64,000 nt of DNA. Source: Diospyros lotus. Taxonomy: Eukaryota; Streptophyta; Magnoliopsida; Ericales; Ebenaceae. This document shows positions 48,370 to 60,178 of the stretch, piece by piece (position 1 is the first letter of the stretch; each line of letters begins with the position of its first letter). Below the pieces are notes generated by a model. The model did no database searches, was not told where the DNA came from, and saw nothing but the letters and a program-made list of their open reading frames with translations. Location: positions 15,647,925-15,711,924 of the forward strand of contig NC_068339.1 in assembly GCF_014633365.1 (NCBI RefSeq), read 5' to 3'. Made by a program: the position numbers and the translations under genes.

Positions 48370-48621
48370 TTTTGTTGAAAACTTATATTGATTTCTAAAA
48401 TTAAGGGGGAGAATAAATCTTTTTGATATGTGTTATTAAGGGGGAGTTTGTAAAAATTTATCTTTTCTCACATGTACTCTTACCCCATTGATGTTTTGCC
48501 CAATCCCCTCTTAATCTTGTGTTAAAATTCTTTCAAATATATTCTTTTTTATTTATGACAAAAAGGGGGAGACTTTTGGGTATTTCATAAAATGTTTTGT
48601 CATCATCAAAAAGGGGGAGAT
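48370..48621 (+). mobile_element. 3' end of the internal region of a SIRE-like copia element
   Basis: Four AAGGGGGAG-type purine blocks occur (about 48410, 48440, 48563 and 48610). The last, AAAAAGGGGGAGATT, is the expected polypurine tract directly before the LTR. Such repeated GGGGGAG blocks after pol are typical of SIRE/Maximus-lineage copia elements. No pol sequence is readable upstream, so the element is truncated or its left part is lost. Confidence 0.65.
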
Positions 48622-48771
48622 TGATGTTTTACATTTGATATAATTTTGATGATGAAAAACAATTGTATTTTGATGATGAAATAAAGTTACGAGATTTCAA
48701 TGTTAAATAATTTTATGATTCAAAATATTCTTTTTCATGTTATCATTTATCGTTTCAGTTTTTATAAAAAG

Positions 48772-49097
48772 AATAGTCGACTATGTGTTTATATTCTGTT
48801 GACTATGTTTGTGGATAGTCGACTATGTGGTTTAGTGCTGTCGACTATGTCTGAAAATAGTCGACTATGCTGATTTGATCTGTCGATTATTTAAAGCTTC
48901 TGTCGACTATTTTTTTATCTGTCGACTATCAAGTAAGGATAGTCGACTATGGCTTTTTATCTGTCGACTATTTTTGTTCATAAAATTTAAAATTTTCTTC
49001 ATATTTTTGCAATAGTCGACTGTGCATATGTATCTGTTGACTATGGGATTTTTGTGTTATAAGATAGTCGACTATGCATTTTTGTCTGTCGACTATG
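48772..49097. repeat. Array of 14 GTCGAC palindromic repeats
   Basis: Two repeat types mostly alternate. Full palindromes of the ATAGTCGACTATG type occur six times; half-type CTGTCGACTATG occurs eight times. Single-base variants occur (GTTGAC twice, CGATTA once, GACTGT once). Spacers are T-rich and about 5-50 bp. The array sits 85-410 bp upstream of the LTR TATA box, where enhancer repeats are found in other copia LTRs. Confidence 0.9.
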
Positions 49098-49182
49098 TGT
49101 TTTGCAGAAAGCTTCCAACGGCTAGTTTTTCAATCCCAACGGTCACAAACGGCTACATTTCTCTTCAATCTTTTGGGAAGCC

Positions 49183-49190
49183 TATAAATA
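49183..49190 (+). promoter_or_regulatory. TATA box of the SIRE-like LTR
   Basis: TATAAATA stands within GGGAAGCCTATAAATACAAG, downstream of the palindrome array and upstream of a likely R region. This is the expected core promoter position. Confidence 0.7.
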
Positions 49191-49415
49191 CAAGTCATGG
49201 ATGATCAAGAGAAGACTAATGGATGGAAATGAAATTATTTGAGCTTACATCGTATACATATTTGTATTTATATTGACTGTGCTTTAATTTTCTCTCTTCA
49301 AGGCTTTGATCTTCACTTGTAATTATTCATTCCAAGTCTTGTATCATTTTTGAGAGACATTGTAACTAAGAGATTCATCTCTTAGATTATCTCCAATTGT
49401 ATACTTCTTGTTTTT

Positions 49416-49515
49416 CCTAACTTGTGTAGCTAGAATGCCTACTTGGTTTAAGTAGGAGGTTGTATTTCCTAGCTTGTGTAGCTAGAGGGCCTACTTGTGT
49501 AAGTAGGAGGTTTTA
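49416..49515 (+). repeat. Imperfect tandem repeat, 52-bp unit, within the LTR
   Basis: CCTAACTTGTGTAGCTAG at 49416 recurs as CCTAGCTTGTGTAGCTAG at 49468. Both are followed by a GCCTACTT...AAGTAGGAGGTT block that is itself an inverted repeat (CCTACTT/AAGTAGG). Confidence 0.85.
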
Positions 49516-49759
49516 GTGAATTAGTTTAAAATCCTTAGTGGGAGCTAAGGTAGTGGATTAGGCTTGGTTTAAGCCGAACCACTATAAATCCTTTGTTTCA
49601 TTTATTCTTCTTGCTTTACATTTGTCATTTTATATGTTCTATATTTTAAATCACTAAAACCTCAATTGGGTCAAAAAAATTTCAAGTTCTATCAAGATTT
49701 TTAAAATATCCAATTCACCCCCCCTTTTGGTGTGTGCCATAGCACCTCCCGTTCTAACA

Positions 49760-50989
49760 AATATGATTGTGCATAGAGATGACGATCACGAACATATTCC
49801 TTATAAGCCTTGATCTTAAATGTTCCTAGTCATAGAGTTATTAGGAATGAACACTAATAACTCGAATAAACTAGCACATATGATGCATGCTCAATCGAGA
49901 TAATGTCTTGTTTTATGGACATTGGTGTAAGGACACTAGTGCATATATATGAGTGCTTATTAGAAGAACAAGTACATTGAACTGACCCGCTATAGAATTC
50001 CTAGTAGTTATTATTCAATGTCGAATTGAAATTCTTGTGTTGCAATTGTGCAGATTGGTCCTCAGACTTGAAATATCATGGTAGTCTTATATTTGACTGG
50101 TTACGCCTTAGTACTGTTTGGATTCTAAAGAAATCGTTAGCAAACTGTCATTGAGCATGACCTTATCACATATGAAGGATTCTGAGTGTTAATAAAAGAT
50201 TCATCACTTATCATATAGATAAGAGGATGTCCTATGTATTCTAATAATTTTTTGTGGAAATCCTTAGTCAAGGTGAGGCGAAAATCAAAAGGTGTTTTGA
50301 TTTCACCTATCAAGTTATAAATTTGGAATTGATACATAGTTATTAAATAGTTAGGATTTGACATAAAATCATATACTCTAAATCCAATTAGGACATTGAC
50401 TGATGAAAGGATTTTACTGCACTGTAATTACAATTGAAAAGGTTAACGTATATAATTTCATCATTGGCTAGGTATTCATGGCATGTTGCTAGACGTTAAC
50501 TATGATATATAGAGATTTTATAATTAATTAGATTAATTCTAAAACTATTAATTAAAGAATTTAATTAAGAAGCCATGAGATGTGTTTAAATTAAACTAAT
50601 AAATTGGGCCCTAAAGTAATCCAATAAATTTGGGTCCTACATCTAGTCTAATGGTGGACCTAAGGGGTCACATATTTGGATCGAGTTCGTTTCACAATTA
50701 AAAGAGAGAACCAGCCCAATATGATTAGGGTTCGACCCTAAAATGTTTAGGGTTTTTGTTATGCCAGAATTAGGATTTTGTGCTCTATAAATATGCCGCT
50801 TCTAAACACTTAGAAAAAAAAGAAGAAAATTTTCGTGTTCTCTCTCAAAATCGTCCAAGTTACTAGCACAACTCGGGAAGTCGTGAAAAAGGTCAATCGT
50901 GTGGACTGACTTGGAGGAGTTGAGCTTGCATCTCTGCGGATCGAAAACAAATGAGATCAAAGGTTGCACGATCGCTGGTTTTCTAACAG
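49760..50989 (+). repeat. Second LTR-like block (borders uncertain)
   Basis: The right part looks like a plant copia LTR. It has a GGGTCCTACATCTAGTC-type stretch, AACCCTA-rich sequence, TATAAATAT at about 50787, then a leader, ending TTTTCTAACA at 50989. Immediately after that end a reversed copia RT fragment begins, as if the LTR had inserted into it. I could not find a clear TG start or a flanking duplication, so the left border is only the end of the previous LTR. Confidence 0.4.
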
Positions 50990-50991
50990 AA

Positions 50992-51300
50992 GGAATCAAA
51001 TCTCTTATACCAATATCTCAGTGCCTGTTTGAGATCGTATAAAGATTTGTTAAACCTGCAAACCAAATTAACTTTTCTTTTTTCTTCAAAATCCTCTAGT
51101 TGAAGTATATATATTTATTCTTCAAGATCTCCATGAAGAAAAATAGTTTTCATATCTAATTGTTCTAAATGTAGATCAAATGTAGCACACATTATTAGGA
51201 CTACTTACACTGTAGTAATTCGAATAATAGAAATAAATATCTCATTAAAATCAACAAATACTTATTCATAAAACTGCCATGGATACATATTTCATCTAAT
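50992..51300 (-). pseudogene. Copia reverse transcriptase fragment
   Basis: Minus-strand translation gives ATFDLHLEQLDMKTIFLHGD, then a LEE-x-IY block, EEKRKVNLVCRFNKSLYDLK and QALRYWYKRF. These are the standard copia RT motifs (normally QLDVKTAFLHGDL and KSLYGLKQAPRQW). Two or more stops break it. Both ends are cut, the low-coordinate end abruptly at the LTR-like block ending at 50989. Confidence 0.85.
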
Positions 51301-54300
51301 AATCAATATTTGGAGATTCCGAGTTCAAACTCTTTTACAACTCTTAACATGAATCTTTACAATTATAAAAGTAACTTATAATTAGTTTATCAAAGCAGAT
51401 AATGTCCTTCATACATAACATACCAAAAGAAACTTAATTTATGCATGAAAAAGGATCCGTACCATGTTTTTGTCCTGTGATGCTTAAGTTTAATTAGCAT
51501 TGAATTATAATTTCCTTCGATTTTCCATGCATTCAAGTACTTTTTGGGGTTAATCTTGGACACCAGCTATAATGGCTCTAGATTTGATTACAAGTTCTCC
51601 TGTAGACCTAACTAAATTATTTTTGCTTGTTTTCTGAACTGTCGAGACGTGACACTTTGGAAGAGATATTGTTGTGATTGATGGGAAATGCTATTTAAAT
51701 ATTTAAAAAGAATATTCTTACATTAATACATTATATTATATTTAATTAATATAAATATATAATAAAACAAGGTAAAAAAATATAAATTTTAATTAAAAAA
51801 TTATTATATTATTCTTATCGAACAATATAAAATTTACCAACACAAACAAAATCAAAAGAAGGACGTGGGCAACAAATCACCCTCCTCCCAGGTCGATCCC
51901 AACCCTCCAAGCACAAGTATTAGAATAATGATTTACATTATTAAATAAGAGAATAACAAGAGATATTGTTGTTATATAATTAATTATATATATTTTTTGA
52001 GATATATAATGTTTTGTAAACAACTATACCTTTTGATTTAATTTTGAAGGGAGACCAGTTTATCTCGTGCCATCGTTAAGCATTATATCACAATAGTTAT
52101 ATGTAAAATTAACAACAATTTTAGATATGATTATTATAAATTATTAGTAATTTTATATAAAATTATTATAAATTTGATCAATCTATAAAAATTATTTTTG
52201 AGCATAACCATTTCTAGAAAAACGTGGGATTTATGTAACTTTGATTCATGAAAGGCCGAACAAAAACAAGGAAAAAAAAGGGTGAATTCAAATAATAGAG
52301 GATGGATTAGTGGACAGAAAAGAAAAGGGGAGCAAAAAGAAAAAGGGCAACTTTTGATACTGAAATCTAAGAGAGATTGATTTAAAGATATATATATATA
52401 TATATTCATACATACATATAGGGGCAAGAAAGTGAAAGAAAGTAGAGAGAAAAGGAAAAAAGCTGGGTCTGTGTGTGTAAATGCAACAAAGTGTGTTCCT
52501 TTGTTTCTTTAATTCCTTCCTTCTATCTTCTTCATTGAATACAGAACGGGATGAGAGACGTTCCCTCTCATTATCATTGCTGTCCACCACCCTCTTTTCT
52601 TCCCGGATCCCTATAAAAATAAGCATCAAACCCTAGCTGCCCCCCTCGCTCTGCCCCCTCTATTTTCAAGCCCGTTATTGCTTGAAATGTGTATTATAAT
52701 TGTATCCAATGGATCCCCTTAATCTATATATCTTTCTCTTTGTCTTATTTATCACTAGAGTAGAGTTTAAATCCCTGCGAAAGATGATTTTCTATTTGTA
52801 TATACCCAACTAGTAAGACAAGGCTACTTGAGATAGTATCTGTCATTCCTAAGTTAAATTTTAGTAGGGTGAAAAGAAATTTAGATATTATATCAGTTGA
52901 AAAAGTCCTTCAAAAGAAAATCTGAAAGTAAAATTTCAAATCAAAATTTTCTCCTGAAACAATAAATAATGATAGCTTTGATCTTACAAAAGTCACTTGG
53001 ATGGGTCATTATCCAGAGCGCACATCAACAATGTTACAAAGTTTTTGTATTATTTTCTTGCAGGATTTTGACGTGGGAATTCATATGTACTTATCGTAAT
53101 TTCCCTTCTGTCAATATTTTACACTGAGCTTAAATGTTAATGCTTGATTTGAGGTAGAAAATTATCAGCCATGATGGAGCTTACATTACACAAATGTATA
53201 CTGATATTCAATTTCACAAACATTATAATATCGTTTGGTCTCCAGTAGAAAACTAATAAGATTTTTTTGGCGGGTGCTTGCTCCAATTATATATGTCGTT
53301 ACTGAGCAACAGAGGGTTGTTGGTGAAGACCGGGATAATTTTAAGGTGTCCTTTAATTGCCTTCAAATTGAGCTACACCACAGTACTTTCGCCTTATAGT
53401 ACTCTTAATTGTTTATTTTCACACCACATACTGTGTTTTTACATTGACCCTAAACCCTCTTTTGTTGTTGTATACAGACCCTTTTTTAAGTACCTATGCT
53501 AAAAAAATACTGCCCTAAAGACAAGGATTGGCACGTCTATCCCTATCCAGTACGGTCGAGAAGGTGATTATTGATGGACAAAAGCTTACAAACTGATGAG
53601 AAGTGATCATAATTGATGGACAAAAAGAGCTTGCCTCACTACTCTCACCATTTCACACAAAAGTCACTGTTCCTTCGTTTGCCATCTTTACACAATTTTA
53701 TATATAATTATTTATCATCCCAGCTCACGTACAAACACATGCTTCCATGCATATTTGTTTGTACATATCTATACATACATATATATATATACATAGAGAG
53801 AGAGAGAGAGAGAGAGGGAAGAGACTGGCCATCAGCCTTAGTGCTGCTTTTGGAATAGACCCCTGAGATATTCCACATACAACTGCAACTGTTCTGGCCC
53901 CTTAGCTACGTAGCTGTCTACCTTAATCGGTGGGGTATACTTTGGATACACACAATACATACATACATATATATATATGTATAAGCTTTCCTCCAAATTT
54001 TGAATGAATGTTAGGGGTTCTCTATTTTGTATGTCACGATAATCAAGATGCAATAAATATAGTTTAAATAAAGTATAATAAATACAGTTTTTTAAAGCCA
54101 AGTATGCATATATTACATCTTGTTTTTGAAGGTTTAAATGTTTTCATTAGTTCATGATTATTAATATTCTTTGTTTTTAAACATATTATCAATTAATAAA
54201 AATGTTTAGATGTTTAAATATGCAAACTACAATAAATACATATGATTTGAACATAAAATATACTTAGAATGTGTATGTGGTCGGACACAAGCACTAGCAC

Positions 54301-55591
54301 AAGGTAGAACAACTCTTTTTATGGGTATATAAATATGGAAAACGCTTGCTTCCAGAATTTTTGACTGAATGATCGAAAAGTGGTCAATTTTGAACGAAAC
54401 TGGCAGGTTTAAAATTAGCAAAATTCATCCACCATGCATTAATTCCAAGAAGAATAAAGGACGCTTCCCCTCCTTTATATATATATATATATATAGCATA
54501 TTATCTGTCGTCGTGCTTGGTTACTCGAGAATACAAGTAAGTATGCTAGAAGTTCGATCTGTGACAGTCTGTGGAGTGATTAACTAACCAGAAATATATG
54601 GGAACTCTTATGCGTTCTCTCTTAAGTACTGGTATTTAAATTTAAGAATGTTTTGTGTAATATAAATGATATATTTAAAACATGAAATTAATTAATGTTT
54701 TCATCAGGAACAATATACTTGATCTTATTGTTATACATTAAATCTTTATATTATATAAAACATTTTTATATACTAATGTTATTGGGTATTATAATTTTTT
54801 TTTAAAAAATATATATGAAAATTATTATTGCAGTGGGGGCTGACGATGATGATGATATTTACATGACATTCCCTCGTCTTGGCAGTAACTTTGAGGCAGA
54901 TAAAATAAAAGGCTTTGGAAGTCTCACATTAATAATGGTTTCCGGGTGAAAAGGCGTGGTGTAAATACAGCTCTCACTATTCTAGTCAAAAAGTTGTCTC
55001 TTCACCTTTACACCTTTATTAATGCATCTGTCCATCCACACTCCACACGTCTCTCTCTCTCTCTCGCTCTCGCTCTCTCTATGTGTACACCCATTAATAC
55101 TTACTACTATTTAAATCATTGGTTTTGAGGATCGAATCCACAAAAGCTCTTTCGTATCTACTTCTACTACTACTGTCATCTATTATTTATTTATTATTTT
55201 GCATTTCATCTGCATGCATATTGGTTTTGATTAATTACACAAATTAATTAAGGATTATATAAATTTTCCTTCTCAAAATTAAGTACTTAATTAGTATGTA
55301 GTTTCATGCATGCTAGCTATTTTATACAAAGAGATTTTGTTTATATAATATTAATTAATTTACTGTGTGTGAATAGAGGATGGAAGATTAGTGAAAGGGA
55401 GAGCAAAAAGATAGAGGCAGCACTGCACGCCAAGCAGGAGAACAGAAGGGAATGCGGGAAAACGCCAAAGGGAAAGAGCCCAACGTTCGAAAATTCCTTC
55501 CTTGGAGTTGAGAATATTGTATGTTAATTATTTAATGATTAATTAGGAAAATGTTGGTAATTGATTAAGTAATTGGAAGAATGAACACACC

Positions 55592-55623
<32 letters not shown>

Positions 55624-58600
55624 GGCTGGCTCACCTTTTCAAGCTCCAAATGTGGATTCTCTTTGCCACTGCATAACCAATCACTTTTTCTCAACAGATG
55701 GTACAACCAGATTCTACTTCAATATTATACTTTCTTTTTTATTTTTTCGTTTCCTCCCCCTCTCTTTCCCTTCCATCACATTATTAACCATCTTTATGCA
55801 TACATGGGTAAATGTAGAGATAGAGAGAGAGATGTCTATAGCTACTTTTTTGCTTGGTTTGCATGGGAATTAATTAACTTATTAAACAATTAAGCTGCAG
55901 CAAATAGGGCAGTGGTGAATGAGAATATATGTATATATATGATATGATATGATGTTCACAGTTGGATATTCTTATTCCCTTGAGATTTGGGGAGGGGGAA
56001 GCTTTTAGGCACAAGAGATTAGAGAGCGTGCCCCCACTGAGCAGTGCCGCCATGATTACTGCTGAGAGAGAGAGCTTTAAGGTGCCTTTTGTTTATACTA
56101 GTTTTGCTGGTAGGGTTGGGAGGAATGTCTCTTTGCTTGTGCTTTCTTTCTTTTTCTTGTCTTTATGCCCCCCTCGGCCCTTCCCCTCCACTTCCCTCGG
56201 GACTGCCTCACCTTTTTGTGTGATGCAATGTGTCATATTTTTCTTCACTCAATTTGCCTTATCTATTTCTGGTAAATTTATTCTTACATTTTCTCTGTGT
56301 GTTTGTGTGTGTGTATTGAGTCTTTCATTTACACATTTTTAATGATTTATGTTTAATAACGTTAATTACATTATAATTAAAATAAAATCAAACTTAAATC
56401 TCTTCAATTAATAAAAAAATACTAAAAAAACTTAAGGCTGTCCAAACTCATAATTGGTTATATGGCAGCCAAAACCATCAAGCTCTGCAACCAATGCCGA
56501 AATCCGACTCTGCCAACATTGCTGCAACCCACCAACCAAATCTAGAATTCTAGGTGCGTGTCTTGGCATCACTACAACCCAGATGGTGGGTTGTAACGTC
56601 GAAACCCATTTGGATTCCAATTAATTGTTGTATGGAGAGAGAGAGAGAGAGAGATTATTCAGATCTGGAAGCTCTGTAAATAGGGTTGCTGCTGAACTCC
56701 AAACCCAATGATTTATTAAAAATTACAGTAATTTTGGGTGTCATGAGAGAATTTAATGATAGTTAAAAGTAATAACAGGGAGGTGATTATAATTTTTAAA
56801 TTAGATGAAAAATTTCTAAAATTAGCCTTATCATGAAAGTTCAGTGTAATTTATTTTTTAAAAATTAATACTACTAATAGCGAAGGTTATTTTTACTATT
56901 AATTAAAAAAAATTCTAAAATTAGCCTAACCATTACGACCTTGTTCTCTTGGGTGCCCCACTATTAATTAATTAATTAAAATTTCAAGTAAGTTTTTATT
57001 TTATTTTATTTTATTATTTAATTATGATTATATTTAATATTGTTAATTAATTATCTTTCCACTTTGGGCCTCCATCACTCTTCGTTCGCGTTAAACACGC
57101 TACTGGCAACTTTCCCAACTTGGGCCTAAACTTTTTAAAGCACGTTTGGGCTCACACTTACGCACTCACTTATTAGCAATTAAGCCCATTCCTTAGTAGG
57201 AGGAGTCCACCAACTCGCCCAAATTTAGGCCTCTCAAAAAGCCCACTAACCGAGTCCACGAGAAGGAATAACCGAATCTTGCAAGACTTTGATAGGCAAC
57301 CCGAAATCAAACAACTGGTCGGACCCCCACAATCCCAAGAAGAACCACAAGCTCTTGATTAAAGTCACCAAATTTTGATTCCATTGGATCCAAAACTTAG
57401 CCAGATGCATGAAACAAGAAAACCAACAGTTAACCATCAATGCTCGAAACAAGAAAACTATATATATATATAGCTATATATTGAGGGATTTGCAAAAACC
57501 AATTTCAAACGAGAGTACATACATGATGATATAGCTAGCTAGCTAGCTAGCTAACGACGCAAAATCCTCACATACACTGCTGCATTTGGCCGAAACAGCG
57601 CCTCCAAAAACCATTAATTTCCATCAAAGAAAAAGCAAGCTCGGAAAGGAGACCCACGAACTAAATCTTTCTTCTTCGCTCTTACATAATTTACCTACCT
57701 AGCATTTTTTAACATGCCAAATGTTATCATCAAGAGTGGTTTCACGTACCCATCTAACACGGTTGATGCGCGCGCGCATAAATATAATCAACATGCTATA
57801 TGCAATCACGACCATCATGCACTTTGGGAGTACCCATGGTTGCTGCAACAACGCTCTAGGATGATTAGCCAGCCCCCATGCATTTCACGGACAGCATGGC
57901 CACGCTTCCATTCTAATGCATATAATTAAAAATGAGCTTCAAATATGCAAGCATCAAGACATGTATACAATTAATATAGATCGTTCATGCATGTTTCACA
58001 CAATACAACTAAATAGAAAACACACTTAACCTAATTGTGAACCACAAAAGCTTAATTAGCAAGAAACTTCCTCTTTCTCCAAGCCCCCAAACTCTTGGCC
58101 AGGTAAGACATTAAAACGAGAGAAGTGCTATCTTCTGCTCCATGTTTCTACATATATGTATATTAAACCGGCCTTTATACTTTCTCCAGAAATCCTAGCC
58201 CTTAATTTAAGATCAAAAGTGATCCAAGGGTTGGGGGAAGGTGACAACATTAACAAGACCAATTATCCTTTTTTTCTATTTTGAGAAACATGGAGTGTTA
58301 GTCACATCCTATATGTAGGTGTTTGACCGCTGATTCGAGATGAATCCAATTAATGATTTAAATGCAGACAACTCATTGATTCAAGCGGTTATTTTCCTTA
58401 AATTTATGATATTAGTCATTCACTCATAAATGTGACATATATCACCTCAAAATTGGAGACTCCATCTCAGCCATTGATTTCCATCCAAGGGCTTACATTA
58501 AGACCACTTTTTGATGGACTTATAACTAATTTCCTTTTTTTTCATTTTAAATCATGTCAATTCCTTACCATTTTTGTTTAAGGCTCTCTAATTAGAGGCT

Positions 58601-58800
58601 TCACCCATGAGTTGGTTGGCCACCCCCTTACTGCTCCTTTCTGTACCTTAATTCATTTACTTATATATGATTCTATGAAACCTTCCATTGTCCAAAAGTC
58701 TAAGATTTAAACATTCTTTTCTATTTTCAGTCCCATTCCTTTTTATTTCCAAACCCAAAATTGGAACTAAGTCCAACCACCATTCCTTCCTTTTGTAATC
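51301..58800. other. Gene-poor AT-rich region, second part of the desert
   Basis: No supported gene was found. Simple repeats: TA near 52388, GA near 53796-53817, TA near 54477-54496, CT near 55591-55617, GA near 56636-56654, AGCT at about 57534-57553, GC near 57768. A TATA-like CCCTATAAAAATA at about 52609-52621 with nearby AAACCCTAG could be a promoter, but no transcript can be traced from it. Short frames here match nothing I know. Confidence 0.45.
57534..57553. repeat. (AGCT)n microsatellite
   Basis: Five to six AGCT units in a row form a self-complementary simple repeat in the gene desert. Confidence 0.9.
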
Positions 58801-58816
58801 TGCCCTACTCTCTTAT

Positions 58817-59110
58817 ATTGAATTGTTAGTCACCATCTTATCTAAAATCTTAAGTTAGTACATATAGGGTTAATTTTATTTTTTATATTATTATTTTTAG
58901 TCTCAACATACCCCCTCACTTGTGGCCAAGAATCATTGCATAACTAGCCCAACCGTGTACAACAATTTAAATTTTGAGTTGGCAATAAGGTCTAAACTCA
59001 AGACCATTGTTTTTGTTGATACCATATTGAGTCGTTAACCACCATTTCATCTAAAAATTTTTAGATGAGATGGTGGATAACAATTCAATAGAGCCAACAG
59101 GTCTAAATTC
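58817..59110. repeat. Dispersed ATTGAATTGTTA-type repeats with a 64-bp palindrome
   Basis: The unit ATTGAATTGTTAGTCACCAT...TCATCTAAAA occurs near 58819 and again, as two facing arms, at 59026-59057 and 59058-59089. The facing arms match at 28 of 32 positions with no loop. This text is common near LTR/primer-site remnants in dicot genomes. It is likely a decayed transposon end. Confidence 0.7.
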
Positions 59111-59320
59111 ATGAGTCGAATTATCAACTAAGTCAAACCAGATGGGCAAGATTGTTGTCTTAGCCTAATAGAACAATATAGTATGCCTCAAAAGCCCAGT
59201 TAGGTACTCTAATGTTGGAGAAGCCAATCCAGTTTAACCAAAATCTATGATAACTAAAGCCAAAATAGGATACTCCAAACCTCAAAACCAAACAAGGCTT
59301 AAAGTTCTCAAAAGGTGTCA

Positions 59321-59435
59321 CCTTTACATTACCCATATCTTGACCATATTTTTGGATAGGTCACCTACCCAAAAATATGGTTGTGACTACCATGACTCAA
59401 CCATTTTTCTGCAAAGTGTTAAGGTAATGTAAAGG
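59321..59435. repeat. Nested hairpin (MITE- or pre-miRNA-like)
   Basis: The outer arms CCTTTACATTACC (59321-59333) and GGTAATGTAAAGG (59423-59435) are perfect complements. Inside them, ACCATATTTTTGGATAGGT (59343-59361) and ACCTACCCAAAAATATGGT (59363-59381) pair with one mismatch around a single-base loop. I matched neither arm to a conserved plant miRNA. Confidence 0.8.
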
Positions 59436-59637
59436 GTTTAGCATTTAAGGCTTAATATGCAGAAAGGCTAGAGTTTGTGGTGGAAGGATTGGGATTGTAA
59501 TAGGGTACTAGGGTCTCATAACAAAGAGAAGGGTTTCAATGATAGGGGAGCAAATAGATTGCCGACAAGAAAAAGGAAAACAAAGAGAGGAAAAGATGAT
59601 AAATAAACTAAACAAACAAAATGCATCTAGAGTTTTT

Positions 59638-60131
59638 TGCGATAATGAGATTATTGAGATTCCATTAAAACTAAAAGGAAAAATTTTGTAAGACTAGGTT
59701 TGTTACATGACACAAAAATTTTAGATTATAAAGCATCAAACTATGCAAAATATGAGCGTGAAAAGATGAGAATGTTAAGATGGATGTGCAGTAATACTAT
59801 AAAAGATAAAATTAGAAATGATGTTATTCATATTCATAATAAATTTGGAGTGGCTCTTTTTGAAGATAAGATGCAAGAGATGTAATTAAGATGATTGGTT
59901 ATGTGAAAAAAAAAAAAAAAAAGGGACCAATAGAGGCTCTTGTGAGGATAGTGGATGGAATGAAAAAAATATTTAGAAAAAAAGGTAGAGAAAGACACAA
60001 AAAAAAAAAATTGATGGGAGACTCTTAGGTTTGACATGAGTTGTAAGGGTTTTACACAAAAAGAAACTATAGATAGAAATGATTGGCAAGCTAGATTTCA
60101 TGTAATCGACCCTAATAGGAGAAATAAGGCT
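59638..60131 (+). pseudogene. RTE LINE reverse transcriptase C-terminal remnant
   Basis: Successive frames give PLKLKGKIL, a MRMLRWMCSNTIKDKIRNDV block, VALFEDKMQEM, RFDMSC, and finally DRNDWQARFHVIDPNRRNKA. These follow the fixed order of the plant RTE LINE C-terminus (normally MRMLRWMCG..KDKIRN and RIHVADP). Frameshifts and A-runs break it. A 19-T plus 16-G homopolymer follows at 60137-60171. Confidence 0.8.
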
Positions 60132-60136
60132 TAATA

Positions 60137-60178
60137 TTTTTTTTTTTTTTTTTTTGGGGGGGGGGGGGGGGTGGGGGG
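60137..60178 (+). repeat. T19-G16 homopolymer junction
   Basis: 19 T (60137-60155) are followed directly by 16 G (60156-60171), one T, then six G. It lies just after the RTE remnant. Length may be affected by sequencing error. Confidence 0.85.

Larger units (their letters stand above)
48622..49759 (+). repeat. LTR of a SIRE-like copia element, about 1.14 kb, with a GTCGAC palindrome array
   Basis: The block starts TGATGTTTTACATTTG right after the polypurine tract and ends CCGTTCTAACA. Shortly before the end is a CAATTCACCCCCCC block, common at the 3' end of such LTRs. The U3 part holds 14 GTCGAC-type repeats (48772-49097), followed by a TATAAATA box at 49183-49190. Downstream, in R/U5, a 52-bp unit is repeated from 49416 and 49468. 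The 5' LTR is not in the window. The left border is firmer than the right. Confidence 0.72.

Noticed and set aside
48772..49097. CRISPR-like array
   Set aside because: Repeats are short palindromes with irregular spacing inside a plant LTR; this is not prokaryotic DNA.
52288..52629. 113-aa minus-strand frame near a TATA-like box
   Set aside because: Low-complexity translation (runs of F, I/Y from a TA repeat), no family match.
55962..56342. 126-aa plus-strand frame in the desert
   Set aside because: Composition is driven by T-rich simple sequence and CT/GT repeats; no recognisable domain.
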